From CAZHWR01 sp964536085 (lineage in GTDB: Bacteria > Bacillota > Clostridia > Oscillospirales > Ruminococcaceae), in assembly GCA_964536085.1 (NCBI GenBank), contig CAZHWR010000002.1:1-64000 (forward strand): 64,000 nucleotides of DNA. The letters are read 5' to 3'. The notes under the pieces were generated by a model. That model saw only the letters and a list, made by a program, of their open reading frames with translations, made no database searches and was not told the DNA's origin. Below, in pieces: positions 50,532 to 59,803 of this stretch. The first letter of the stretch is position 1. The number at the start of each line of letters is the position of its first letter. Made by a program: the position numbers and the translations under genes.

Positions 50532-52520
50532 TTGATTCGCAGAAAAAAGGAAAAGACCAATAAGGCGAGGATTTATTTCCTTGTGGGATTGGTAGTGGCG
50601 GCGTTTGCCTTGAATTGCTTAAGGTTAATGCAGTTTCAGGTGGTTCAGAGTGCTGAGTTTCAAGAGCTCGCTGAAAAAAATTCTACAATCAAAGCCACAG
50701 TATCCGCTGCGCGCGGTGAAATTGTCGATAGATACGGAAGACCGCTTGCGGTGAATAAAGTCGGTTTTAATATTGTGTTTGATAAGGCGTTTATGGAGGA
50801 GGGCACTGAAAACGCAATTATTGCAAGCCTCATTGAGCTTTTGCAAAAATCGGAAACCGATTGGATCGACACGCTTCCTATAACAAAAAAGGAACCGTAT
50901 GAATTCAAGGAAAGCAGCAGCGACAGCGATGTTAATAATGTTAAGCAGACAATAGGGCTCAATACTTACGCCACCGCGGAAAACTGTATAGACGAGCTCA
51001 TTGAAAAATGTGAGATAACAGGCTATGGCCAAAAAATGACCAGGCTTATTGCCGGCGTCAGATATGAAATGCTTCGTTCCGGCTTTTCGCTCAATAATCA
51101 GTATACTTTTGCTGAGGACGTTTCCTCTGAGCTTGTTTCAAAAATCAAGGAGCAGAGCCATAAGTATGTTGGTGTAGATATAGTTGAGGAAGCTATAAGA
51201 AGCTATGTGAGTGAGGACATTGCGCCGCATATTATCGGCACTATAGGTCCTGTTTATGCCGAGGAGTACGCGAAATTAAAGAAACAGGGATATAAGCTCA
51301 ACGATGTAGTGGGAAAAAGCGGGATCGAATCGGCGTTTGAAAGCTATCTGCGCGGAACTGACGGAACGCGCCGCATTGTTCAGAACAGCCAAAATGAGGT
51401 CATAGAGGTTTACGATGAAGTGGAGGCTGTTCCGGGAAACACCATAATGCTTACTATAGATAAGGTGTTTCAGAAAAAAGTTCAGGATATTTTGGAAGCA
51501 CAGGTCAAATCGGACGGAAACAATTCCGGAGCCCTGGTTGTTTTGGACGTTAAAACAGGCGAGGTACTCGCATGCGCTACTTATCCGACTTATGACATCA
51601 ACGATTACACAAAAAAATACTCGAAGCTTGCAAGCGATTCCAAAAAGCCGCTTTTAAACCGTGCGCTTTTCGGGGAATACCGACCGGGCTCCACATATAA
51701 AACTTCGGTTGCAACCGCCGGGCTTTCCGAAGGAATAATCGGCAGATATTCCACTGTTTACTGCGGCGGTACCTACACATATTATTCGCCGACGTTTAAT
51801 CCCGGCTGTTTGGGATATCACGGAAGCATAAGTGTTGTAAATGCGCTCAAGGTTTCCTGCAATATATTCTTTTACGACGTAGGGCGCAGGCTCGGAATAG
51901 ATAAGATAAACGAATATTCGCATAAGCTCGGACTCGGAGTTGACACAGGACTGGAAATTGCCCATTCAAACGGCGCGCTTGCCAGCCCCGAGCGCAGCAA
52001 GCAGTTCGGCACCGAGTGGTATGTGGGAAACGTCTGCCAGGCGGCTATCGGTCAGAGCGACAACGCGGTAACTCCGCTTCAGATGGCTTCGCAGGCGATG
52101 ACTATAGCAAACAAGGGAACAAGATACGAAACGCACATTATTAAAAGCATTAAAAGCTACAATTATGAAACTACTATAAAGGAAACCACTCCGGTTGTGG
52201 CAGACAAGCTTGAAAACACAAACGGCGCTTTTGATATCGTTACCGACGGTATGGAGGCGGTTTCCAGCAGATATTCCGACTTGACAAGGTTTTCGTTCAA
52301 TGTGGCGATGAAAACGGGAACTCCGCAGGAGGGAAACGGCAGAGAAAATTCCATGGCTATCGCATTTGCGCCGTCCGAGAATGCGGACATTGCAATAGCC
52401 TGCGCGATTGAAGACGGCACGGCTTCAAGGCTTATGGTCGCAAAGGTTATTGACGCATATTATAAAGCCCAAAAGCACACCAAGCAAAAGCCACAAGAAT
52501 GCGGAGAACTTCTTGACTAA
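50532..52520 (+). CDS. mrdA: Penicillin-binding protein 2 (elongation transpeptidase)
   Basis: 662 residues from TTG 50532 (LIRRKKEKTNKARIY), GAGGTGAG upstream; an in-frame ATG at 50463 lacks a ribosome binding site. N-terminal anchor (about 14-32), dimerisation domain (AARGEIVDRYGRPLAVNK), then transpeptidase with SxxK = Ser387-Thr-Tyr-Lys390, SCN in KVSCNIFFY, and KTGT at 594-597. It crosslinks lateral-wall peptidoglycan. I see no rodA next to it. Confidence 0.92.
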   Translation: MIRRKKEKTNKARIYFLVGLVVAAFALNCLRLMQFQVVQSAEFQELAEKNSTIKATVSAARGEIVDRYGRPLAVNKVGFNIVFDKAFMEEGTENAIIASLIELLQKSETDWIDTLPITKKEPYEFKESSSDSDVNNVKQTIGLNTYATAENCIDELIEKCEITGYGQKMTRLIAGVRYEMLRSGFSLNNQYTFAEDVSSELVSKIKEQSHKYVGVDIVEEAIRSYVSEDIAPHIIGTIGPVYAEEYAKLKKQGYKLNDVVGKSGIESAFESYLRGTDGTRRIVQNSQNEVIEVYDEVEAVPGNTIMLTIDKVFQKKVQDILEAQVKSDGNNSGALVVLDVKTGEVLACATYPTYDINDYTKKYSKLASDSKKPLLNRALFGEYRPGSTYKTSVATAGLSEGIIGRYSTVYCGGTYTYYSPTFNPGCLGYHGSISVVNALKVSCNIFFYDVGRRLGIDKINEYSHKLGLGVDTGLEIAHSNGALASPERSKQFGTEWYVGNVCQAAIGQSDNAVTPLQMASQAMTIANKGTRYETHIIKSIKSYNYETTIKETTPVVADKLENTNGAFDIVTDGMEAVSSRYSDLTRFSFNVAMKTGTPQEGNGRENSMAIAFAPSENADIAIACAIEDGTASRLMVAKVIDAYYKAQKHTKQKPQECGELLD

Positions 52521-52555
52521 TATGAACAAATCGGCTTTGATAAACAAAAAATGGT

Positions 52556-52583
52556 TTGACAAATTGGCACGCTGTGTTAAAAT
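52556..52583 (+). promoter_or_regulatory. Promoter upstream of the MinD-like gene
   Basis: TTGACA (52556-52561), 16-base spacer, TAAAAT (52578-52583), 44 bases before the start at 52628. Confidence 0.7.
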
Positions 52584-52627
52584 GATAATAGGGAATTTTG
52601 TTGTTTTATATTTTACGGAGCTGCAAT

Positions 52628-53335
52628 ATGTCTGAAATGATTTCGGTTGTGTCCGGCAAGGGCGGAGTTGGTAAATCAACCGTCGCCGCGAATATAGCTT
52701 ACGGTCTTTCAAGGCTCGCAAAAAAAACGCTTGTGATCGAGTTGGATTTCGGTCTGCGCGGCCTTGATATAATACTGGGCGCGGAAAACAGCGTGGTTTA
52801 TGATTTAAGCGACGTATCAGCAGGAATGGATATTGAGTCCGCATGCACAGAGTGCTGTGAGAATTTGTTTTTGCTGGCGGCGCCCTCGAAACAGATTGAG
52901 CTTGATTTGCCCTCAATTGCCGCTTCTGCCCGCGAACAGTTTGACTTTGTTATTTTCGACTGTCCTGCGGGTGTGGGAAAGCTTGTTTGCGACAGCTGCC
53001 ACGTCAGCGATATTGTGCTTTTGGTAACCGTACCCGAGCCGATAAGCGTGAGAGACGCTGTGAGTCTTTCCTCGACTTTGGACGGTACGGAAAAGATGCG
53101 CCTTGTTATCAACAGGGTTGACAAAAGACCGGATAAGAAAAGCTTGTTTTCGGATCTTGACGATGTTTTGGACGCAGTCGGAATTAGGCTTATCGGAGTT
53201 TTGCCTGAGGAACGGCTGATGAAGGAACTGTCGTCACAGGGTGAAAGGCTCCCGGAGTTTTCACCAGCGCGCAGGGCATTTGACAATATCGCACAAAGGC
53301 TGTGTGGTGAATATGTTTCACTCGCCGTTGATTAA
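52628..53335 (+). CDS. MinD-like ParA/MinD ATPase
   Basis: 235 residues from ATG 52628 (MSEMISVVSGKGG). Deviant Walker A KGGVGKST (11-18) and LIELDFGLRGLDIILGAEN-type region (broken here as ELDFGLRGLDIILG then AEN), the strongest match being to MinD. FVIFDCPAGVG is the Walker A'/B region. The C-terminus (ARRAFDNIAQRLCGEYVSLAVD) lacks the basic amphipathic membrane-targeting helix of canonical MinD, and no minC or minE is found in the window. It has its own promoter. It may place something other than FtsZ. Confidence 0.8.
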   Translation: MSEMISVVSGKGGVGKSTVAANIAYGLSRLAKKTLVIELDFGLRGLDIILGAENSVVYDLSDVSAGMDIESACTECCENLFLLAAPSKQIELDLPSIAASAREQFDFVIFDCPAGVGKLVCDSCHVSDIVLLVTVPEPISVRDAVSLSSTLDGTEKMRLVINRVDKRPDKKSLFSDLDDVLDAVGIRLIGVLPEERLMKELSSQGERLPEFSPARRAFDNIAQRLCGEYVSLAVD

Positions 53336-53447
53336 GGCTGGCAGCCGGCGTTGAAAAATCAGATTGAACGACAGTTTTCTGTAAATATAAGCTGGTTTAT
53401 TCTTATAGAGTGTCAGCCGACTATTTAAAAGCAAAGGGGTTATTAAA

Positions 53448-53855
53448 TTGAATATTGCAATTACAGCACACGATTCCAAAAAAGAGCTTATGGTTCAGTT
53501 CTGCATAGCCTATTGCGGAGTTCTAAGCAGGCATAATTTATTTTCCACCGCCACTACGGGAAAGCTTGTTTCCGAAGCGACGGGGCTTAATATCGAGAAA
53601 TTTTTAAGCGGCGAACAGGGCGGTGATCAGCAGATCGCGTCGCGCGTCGCCTGTAATGAGGTGGATTTGCTTTTGTTCTTTCGCGACCCACTTACTACCT
53701 CCAAATTTTCCGACGCTAATGAAAACAGCCTGCTGAGGCTGTGTGATGTTCACAATATCCCCTTGGCAACAAATATTGCCACAGCGGAGGTTTTGATACA
53801 CGGGCTTGAGAGAGGCGACCTGGACTGGCGTAATATAGCAAACCCGATATTGTAA
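53448..53855 (+). CDS. mgsA: Methylglyoxal synthase
   Basis: 135 residues from a TTG start, AAAGGGG upstream. It converts dihydroxyacetone phosphate to methylglyoxal and phosphate, a bypass of lower glycolysis. Family motifs ITAHDSKK, STATTGKL, SGEQGGDQQI with catalytic Asp60, and FFRDPLTT. In Clostridia it often ends the mre/min block, as here. Confidence 0.95.
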   Translation: MNIAITAHDSKKELMVQFCIAYCGVLSRHNLFSTATTGKLVSEATGLNIEKFLSGEQGGDQQIASRVACNEVDLLLFFRDPLTTSKFSDANENSLLRLCDVHNIPLATNIATAEVLIHGLERGDLDWRNIANPIL

Positions 53856-53932
53856 GGTTAAAGTGGCTTTAATCCGGCGCCGCTTTTGTTTGTGAACAGC
53901 AGGGCGGCTGCATATTATCGTTTGAAAAACGC

Positions 53933-53962
53933 AAAGCCGCGGTTATATTGCCGCGGCTTTTG
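53933..53962 (+). terminator. Intrinsic terminator after mgsA
   Basis: 10-bp stem (AAAGCCGCGG / CCGCGGCTTT) with an 8-base loop and a short T-run, 77 bases after the mgsA stop. Confidence 0.85.
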
Positions 53963-54093
53963 AATATATAATTAGCGATTGAATTTTTTGCTTTCAATCA
54001 GATTTTGATATTCACTTTGAAAACTGCAATAATTGCGGCAAAAAGATGAATTTAAACAAATTAGCGGCAAACAATGGATACCGTGCAGCAATT

Positions 54094-54132
54094 AAACTCC
54101 GCGTCCGCCGATGTTATGGACGAGGAGTTTTT
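54094..54132 (+). terminator. Terminator-like hairpin just upstream of hisS
   Basis: AAACTCC (54094-54100) and GTCC (54103-54106) pair with GGAC (54118-54121) and GGAGTTT (54124-54130), one mismatch, followed by TTTTT, only 26 bases before the hisS start. It could be a constitutive terminator from the preceding region or an attenuator. No complete T-box is visible. The rest of the 303-bp gap 53856-54158 holds the mgsA terminator and AT-rich sequence. Confidence 0.55.
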
Positions 54133-54158
54133 ACAGTATTTTGAGAGGAAATTTTTTT

Positions 54159-55511
54159 ATGGCATTACTCACTAACGCACCGAGAGGAACACAGGATCGT
54201 CTTCCTAAGGACAGCTACAAATTCAGATTTATTGAAACTGTCGCGCTTGAAACGGCGGCGCTTTTTGGTTTTAAAGAGCTTGAAACTCCGACGTTTGAAC
54301 ACACCGAGCTTTTTGCCCGTTCGGTGGGAGACACCACCGATGTTGTGCAGAAAGAAATGTACACATTTGAGGATAAGGGCGGTCGCTCTGTGACGCTGAA
54401 GCCCGAGGGAACGGCGGGAGCTGTGCGAGCGTCGATTCAAAACGGGCTTTTGGGCGGCGCTTTGCCGCTGAAGGTCTGCTATTCTACAAGCTGTTTCAGA
54501 TATGAAAAGCCCCAGGCGGGAAGACTGCGCGAATTTCACCAGTTTGGAGTTGAAATGTTCGGAAGCAAAAGCCCTGCGGCGGATGCAGATGTTATAATGC
54601 TCGCAAAAGAAATTTTTGAGGTTTTGGGAATAAAGGATCTGGAGCTTAAAATCAACTCTATAGGTTGTCCCGAATGCCGCGCGGATTATCATAAGGCGTT
54701 AAAGGAATATTTTGAAGGCAAAAAAGCCGACCTGTGCGACGCCTGTAAGGGCAGGCTGGATACCAATCCCATGCGTATTTTGGACTGCAAATGCCCCTCC
54801 TGCAAGGAAATCGGAAAGGAAGCTCCGATTGTTTTGGATTTTCTCTGCGATGATTGCAAAGAGCATTTCAGCGGTGTTAAACAGCGTCTGGACGCTATGG
54901 GTGTTAAATACACTATAAATCCGAAAATCGTAAGAGGGCTTGATTATTACACAAAGACAGTGTTTGAGTTTGTGTCCAGCACTATCGGCGCTCAGGGTAC
55001 CGTATGCGGAGGCGGACGGTACGATGGTCTGGTAGGTCACATGGGAGGTCAGGTCACTCCGGGATTGGGCTTTGGCATGGGCATAGAAAGAATCATGCTT
55101 GTTATGGAAAGCATGAATATTGATTTTCCCGCTCCCCGCGAGTGCGAGCTTTATATCGCCAGCATTGGCGACGTGGCCAATATCAAAGCCGGCGAGCTTG
55201 TCAATTCGCTCAGGGAAGAGGGATTTTACGCCGAGTATGACGTTGTAGGCAGAAGCGTTAAAGCGCAGATGAAATATGCGGACAAAATAAACGCGGCGTT
55301 TTCCATGGTGCTTGGAGATTCTGAGCTTGAAAGCAAAAGGGCAAGCCTCAAAAATATGCAGACGGGCGAAACACAGGAAATTGATTTTGAAAACGACTTG
55401 GAGAGTATTCTGTATTCGGCGGGCATTGAGCGCGCAGCCGACGGGCTGGAGGATAAGGCGGAGGACATACTTTCCGCGATTCGTGCGTTTGATGAAACCG
55501 GCAAAGAATAA
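54159..55511 (+). CDS. hisS: Histidyl-tRNA synthetase
   Basis: 450 residues from ATG 54159 (MALLTNAPRGTQD), GAGAGGAAA upstream. Class II synthetase: motif 1 near PTFEHTELF, motif 2 CFRYEKPQAGRLREFHQFG, HisA-type motif GRYDGLVGHMGG and motif 3 GFGMGIERIML. A Cys-rich insertion (CPECRA, CDACKGR, CKCPSCKE, CDDCKEH) suggests a zinc-binding element. Followed 61 bases later by aspS, the classical hisS-aspS order. Confidence 0.95.
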   Translation: MALLTNAPRGTQDRLPKDSYKFRFIETVALETAALFGFKELETPTFEHTELFARSVGDTTDVVQKEMYTFEDKGGRSVTLKPEGTAGAVRASIQNGLLGGALPLKVCYSTSCFRYEKPQAGRLREFHQFGVEMFGSKSPAADADVIMLAKEIFEVLGIKDLELKINSIGCPECRADYHKALKEYFEGKKADLCDACKGRLDTNPMRILDCKCPSCKEIGKEAPIVLDFLCDDCKEHFSGVKQRLDAMGVKYTINPKIVRGLDYYTKTVFEFVSSTIGAQGTVCGGGRYDGLVGHMGGQVTPGLGFGMGIERIMLVMESMNIDFPAPRECELYIASIGDVANIKAGELVNSLREEGFYAEYDVVGRSVKAQMKYADKINAAFSMVLGDSELESKRASLKNMQTGETQEIDFENDLESILYSAGIERAADGLEDKAEDILSAIRAFDETGKE

Positions 55512-55566
55512 AAAGTGATTACACGGTTAAACAATAACGTTTTTGCAATAGAAAGGAATGGGTCAC

Positions 55567-57360
55567 TTGGCGATGGCTGAAAAAATGGCGGGACTGAAAA
55601 GAACAAACTACTGCGCAGATTTTTCCAAAGATGATGTGGGCAAGCAGGTCACTGTTTGCGGTTGGGTGCAGAAAACGCGCGACTTGGGAAATCTGATATT
55701 TATAGATTTGAGAGACAGAACGGGTATCGTCCAGCTTGCATTTGACGACATTACTGACCGTGAGATATTTAAAAAGGCGTTTGGATGCCGCGCCGAATTT
55801 GTTTTGGCGGCGCAGGGGACGGTACGCGAACGACAGAGCGTCAACAAAGAAATTAAAACAGGAGATATTGAGATATTTGTGACCGAGCTTAGGGTTTTGT
55901 CAAAAGCAAAAACTCCTCCGTTTGAGATTACCGACAACACTAACGTCAACGACGAGCTTAGGCTGAAATACCGATATTTAGACCTGCGCAGAAGCGAAAT
56001 GCAAAACACGATTATGCTGCGCCATAAAATCGTAAAAGCCGCGCGCGACTTTTACGATGAAAACGGATTTGTTGAAATAGAAACGCCTATGCTTATAAAG
56101 TCAACTCCCGAGGGCGCAAGGGACTATCTTGTTCCGTCGCGCGTGCATCAGGGGAGCTTTTACGCGCTTCCGCAGTCGCCGCAGCAGTACAAGCAGCTTT
56201 TAATGCTAGCGGGCTTTGACAAGTACATGCAGGTTGTCCGCTGTTTCCGCGACGAGGATCTGCGTGCGGACAGGCAGCCCGAATTCACCCAAATTGACCT
56301 TGAGATGAGCTTTGTCGAGCAGGACGATGTTATGGATGTGAACGAGAGGTTCATCAAATATGTTTTTAAAAAGGTGCTTGACGTCGACATTCAAACTCCC
56401 TTAAAAAGAATAAAATACGAAGAAGCTATGGAGCGATTCGGCTCGGATAAGCCGGATACCCGCTTCGGGCTTGAACTGTGCGATTTAAGCGATCTGTTAA
56501 AAAACACCGAGTTTAAGGTATTTAAAGGCGCACTTGAAACCGGAAGCGTGCGCGCGATAAACGTAAAGGGCGCGGCAGTTACGCTCACGAGGAAAGAAAT
56601 AGACAAGCTTGTGGATTTTGTTAAAACCTACAAGGCTAAAGGCCTTGCGTTTACAAGAATAACCGATGAAGCGGAATCTTCAAGCTTTGAGAAGTTTTTG
56701 AGCGACGAGGAAAAATCAGCGGTCCGCAAGCGTATGGATATGCAAAAAGGAGACGTTATGCTCGTTGTGGCGGACTCGGATAACGAGGTCGTGTTCGCGG
56801 CGCTCGGCGCGCTTCGCTGCGAGCTTGCAAAGCGGCTTGGCCTTATCGAGAAAAACACCTTCGATCTGCTTTGGGTTACAGATTTTCCGCTGTTTGAATA
56901 TGACAGTGAAAATCAAAGATACTCTGCAAAGCACCATCCCTTTACAGCAGTTGCCGACGAGGATATCGACAAGATTTTAACCGATCCCGCCGCATGCCAC
57001 GCAAAGGCGTACGACATGGTTTTAAACGGCTGTGAATTAGGCGGCGGCTCTATAAGGATAAACGATCCCGAGCTCCAGGGAAAAATGTTTAAAGCGCTCG
57101 GATTTTCCGAAGAAGAGGCAAACGAGCGGTTTGGATTTTTGATAAATGCGTTTTCATACGGCGCGCCTCCGCACGGAGGTATGGCGTTTGGGCTTGACCG
57201 TTTGGTCATGCTTATGCTCGGCAAGGATTCCATACGCGATGTTATGGCGTTCCCGAAGGTGCAAAATGCCAGTGAGCTTATGACAATGTGTCCGTCGCCG
57301 GTTGACAAGCCTCAGTTGGACGAATTGGGAATTTCCATAAAATCTGAGCAGAGCGAATAA
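55567..57360 (+). CDS. aspS: Aspartyl-tRNA synthetase
   Basis: 597 residues from TTG 55567, 9 bases behind AAAGGA; ATG 55573 and ATG 55558 are alternatives, the last too close to the ribosome binding site. OB-fold anticodon domain (VTVCGWVQKTRDLGN), class II motifs (CFRDEDLRADRQPEFTQID, GMAFGLDRLVML) and the bacterial GAD insertion domain. Whether it is discriminating or also charges tRNA-Asn cannot be judged here. Confidence 0.96.
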   Translation: MAMAEKMAGLKRTNYCADFSKDDVGKQVTVCGWVQKTRDLGNLIFIDLRDRTGIVQLAFDDITDREIFKKAFGCRAEFVLAAQGTVRERQSVNKEIKTGDIEIFVTELRVLSKAKTPPFEITDNTNVNDELRLKYRYLDLRRSEMQNTIMLRHKIVKAARDFYDENGFVEIETPMLIKSTPEGARDYLVPSRVHQGSFYALPQSPQQYKQLLMLAGFDKYMQVVRCFRDEDLRADRQPEFTQIDLEMSFVEQDDVMDVNERFIKYVFKKVLDVDIQTPLKRIKYEEAMERFGSDKPDTRFGLELCDLSDLLKNTEFKVFKGALETGSVRAINVKGAAVTLTRKEIDKLVDFVKTYKAKGLAFTRITDEAESSSFEKFLSDEEKSAVRKRMDMQKGDVMLVVADSDNEVVFAALGALRCELAKRLGLIEKNTFDLLWVTDFPLFEYDSENQRYSAKHHPFTAVADEDIDKILTDPAACHAKAYDMVLNGCELGGGSIRINDPELQGKMFKALGFSEEEANERFGFLINAFSYGAPPHGGMAFGLDRLVMLMLGKDSIRDVMAFPKVQNASELMTMCPSPVDKPQLDELGISIKSEQSE

Positions 57361-57385
57361 ATATATTTGAGAGGATACGAATTTT

Positions 57386-58324
57386 ATGCAGTTTCGTGCG
57401 TTGGGCGAAAAAGGAAAGACGGCGTTTTGCGTTCCGGCGGGCGCTGTCGATATGCATATAAAAAATGCAAGCGGTTCTTATTTTAAGGTGCTGCTTTTGT
57501 TACTGCGCAACGAACAGGATGATTTAACCTCTGAGGATATAAGCGGAAAAACAGGCATTCCGTCAGACGAGGTGGATGAAGCGGCGAGATACTGGATAAG
57601 ATGCAAAATATTGCCAAAGACCGTGCTGGCGGGAGCGTCCGCCGAGGAAAAGCCGAAGGTTGAGCAGACCGTAACGCTTTCGGCAAAGGAAATTTCCGCG
57701 CTTGTGAAGTCTGATTCGGATATCGCATTTTTGTTTTCAAATGTTGAATCACTGCTGGCGCGCCCCGTTACGGCGACCGAGCAGAAGATTTTGGTTTCGA
57801 TGCACGAGTGGCTCGATTTGCCGGTTGACGTTATACTGATGCTTTATGATTACTGCCTTTCAATCGGCAAGAAAAGCATACGGTATATCGAAAAAGTTGC
57901 GGTGAGCTGGGCGGATTCGGGTATAGTGACGCACGAGCTCGCCGAGGAAAAAATAAAATCGATGAAGCAGAACGACGAGCTAACGTCAAGGGTAAAATCG
58001 GCGTTCGGGATATATGGAAGAAATCTTACAACCAACGAGAAAAAATACATTAAAAAATGGTTTGAATCGCTTTTAATGCCGTTCGAGGTCGTTTGCGAGG
58101 CGTATGAGATTGCAGTAAACAACACGGGTAAAATTTCGTTTGCATACATAAATAAAATACTTGAATCCTGGTCACAAAAGGGTATAAAAACCGTGGAGCA
58201 GGTCAAGGAGGAAACCAACAGGGGAAAAGGCGGCAAAAAAAGCAGAATCGTTTTTGAGAACGATTCGTTTGACGTGGATAAATTCGAAGAAATGGGATTG
58301 TATAATATACCTGATGTTAAGTAA
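57386..58324 (+). CDS. DnaD-domain replication protein
   Basis: 312 residues. N-terminal winged-helix-like part (about 1-75), then two DnaB_2/DnaD-type helical domains (about 130-200 and 210-285), each with the ARPVTATEQKILVSMHEWLDLP-like start and a tryptophan-containing end (VSWADSGIVT, ESWSQKGIKT). It helps load the replicative helicase. GAGAGG precedes the ATG. Directly upstream of the loader ATPase, as in many Firmicutes. Confidence 0.88.
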   Translation: MQFRALGEKGKTAFCVPAGAVDMHIKNASGSYFKVLLLLLRNEQDDLTSEDISGKTGIPSDEVDEAARYWIRCKILPKTVLAGASAEEKPKVEQTVTLSAKEISALVKSDSDIAFLFSNVESLLARPVTATEQKILVSMHEWLDLPVDVILMLYDYCLSIGKKSIRYIEKVAVSWADSGIVTHELAEEKIKSMKQNDELTSRVKSAFGIYGRNLTTNEKKYIKKWFESLLMPFEVVCEAYEIAVNNTGKISFAYINKILESWSQKGIKTVEQVKEETNRGKGGKKSRIVFENDSFDVDKFEEMGLYNIPDVK

Positions 58325-58345
58325 GCTGACGGGAGGTAAGCCGAA

Positions 58346-59335
58346 ATGTCAATAAAGAAACAGGCGTTTGCGGATTCTATGAGAATCATTGAGGAACGTT
58401 TGCAAAACGACAAGCTCAGGCTTGCCGAACACGAGGCGGAAATTTTAAAAAAGCACCCTGATATAACCGCGCAGAAAAAAGCCCTTTCGGGGACTTTGCT
58501 CGAGCTCAGCAGGACCGTTTTGGGCTCCGGTGAAAACGCGGCGGAGCAGATGGAAAAAATCAAGGCGAAAAATCTGCAAACGCAGGAAAAAATCGTATCC
58601 GCGCTTAAAGAGGCGGGATATCCCGCGGACTATCTTTCGCTTACATACGAATGCGCAGCTTGTAAAGACACAGGCTTTGTTCAAAATAAAAAGTGCGCCT
58701 GCCTTTTAAAGCTGGAGGCGGAGTATATGGCAAAGCAGCTTTGCACGTATTGCCGCCCCGAAGAAAATCGGTTTGATAATTTTAAGCTTTCGTATTATTC
58801 AAACGATGCAGTCGGAGCTAAACAATCGCCGCGCGCTGTGATGAAAAAGATTTACGATTACTGTGCGCATTATGCGGATACTTTTTCCTGTCAGTCTGAA
58901 AGCGTGCTGTTGTTCGGAGGTACGGGGCTTGGAAAAACTCATCTTTCATTGGCTATAGCGGGAGAAGTCGTGAAAAAAGGCTTTGAGGTGGTGTACTCCT
59001 CCGCACAGGATTTTTTGCGCCGCATAGAGGATGAACGGTTCGGTCGGTCAAGCGGCAATACTTTTGACGAGATTATCGGAGCGCAGCTTGTTATAGTCGA
59101 CGATTTGGGGGTTGAATTTACGTCTGATTTTAACGTTTCAACGTTGTATGATATTATTAATTCGCGGATTAATTTAGGTCGGCCGACTATTATAAACACC
59201 AATCTTTCCGCTTCGGATATGGAAAAAAGATACTCGGCTCGAATGGTGTCGCGCTTGTTTTCAATTTTTGTCTGCCTTCGGTGTGAAGGAAGCGACGTGC
59301 GGATTTTAAAAGCTCGGGAGAAAAGGAGCATATAA
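58346..59335 (+). CDS. DnaC/DnaI-type helicase loader ATPase
   Basis: 329 residues. N-terminal region with a zinc-type set (CAACKDTGFVQNKKCACL, about 97-114), then AAA+ domain: Walker A GGTGLGKT (191-198), Walker B LVIVDDLGVEF, sensor region INTNLSASDME and arginine segment RYSARMVSRLF. It loads the replicative helicase onto DNA at the origin or restart sites. AGTAAGCTGACGGGAGG precedes the ATG. Partner of the DnaD-domain protein. Confidence 0.92.
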   Translation: MSIKKQAFADSMRIIEERLQNDKLRLAEHEAEILKKHPDITAQKKALSGTLLELSRTVLGSGENAAEQMEKIKAKNLQTQEKIVSALKEAGYPADYLSLTYECAACKDTGFVQNKKCACLLKLEAEYMAKQLCTYCRPEENRFDNFKLSYYSNDAVGAKQSPRAVMKKIYDYCAHYADTFSCQSESVLLFGGTGLGKTHLSLAIAGEVVKKGFEVVYSSAQDFLRRIEDERFGRSSGNTFDEIIGAQLVIVDDLGVEFTSDFNVSTLYDIINSRINLGRPTIINTNLSASDMEKRYSARMVSRLFSIFVCLRCEGSDVRILKAREKRSI

Positions 59336-59803
59336 GTTATTGAAGCCCCGAAGCTGAATACAATGGCAGCGGCAAATTACAATAATGAAGCGGACTCAAT
59401 AGACGTATATGCCTGTCCTGCGGACATTAACTGTTGTCAACGGAATTTCGTATGCTGTGTCGATACTTGCAGCGGTGGGAACATGGGCGCATGACAGCGT
59501 TAAAAGCGCGAACAAAAGAACGGTGAAACCGGGACGTAGCTTTTTATTGTATGAAAACAGAATAAAACTGTACTGAGAAAAGCATGAAGCATATAACCTG
59601 CCCGCGATGTTCCACCTCTCATGCGGCGGGATACGCTTCAGAATTTCAGCGGGAGTGAATCCCCCACTGAAGCTCTGAGGAGCTAACGTTACTCAGCGCA
59701 GACTGAAATCGTTCGCAAGCTCAGTTCCAAGCGAGCTTGACGGAGCTCTGCTCCGATAAAAAATTTAAGCAATAAAAATACTGCTTTGAAAGGAAAAATC
59801 GAT
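59336..59803. other. 468-bp intergenic region with dense hairpins
   Basis: No gene can be supported. Two short frames exist: 59365-59496 (43 codons, six cysteines) and 59409-59576 (55 codons), neither with a ribosome binding site. From about 59610 the sequence becomes hairpin-rich: TTCAG/CTGAA around 59645-59671 enclosing GGG/CCC, AGCTC/GAGCT (59671-59684), CAAGCTC/GAGCTTG (59716-59739) and CGGAGC/GCTCCG (59741-59755). This looks like a structured RNA or a decayed mobile-element end. The GH32 ribosome binding site lies at 59788-59796. Confidence 0.6.
59728..59760. repeat. Small dispersed intergenic repeat, copy 2
   Basis: CAAGCGAGCTTGACGGAG followed by CTCTGCTCCGATAAAA aligns with 45143-45177 (shared AAGCGAGCTT, TGCTCCGA and TAAAA). 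The CGGAGC/GCTCCG arms form a hairpin ahead of an A-rich tract. It is too short for a transposon. Confidence 0.5.

Noticed and set aside
53963..54158. T-box in the hisS leader
   Set aside because: GGATACCGTG resembles the antiterminator core only loosely, and there is no AGAGA/stem I or specifier loop.
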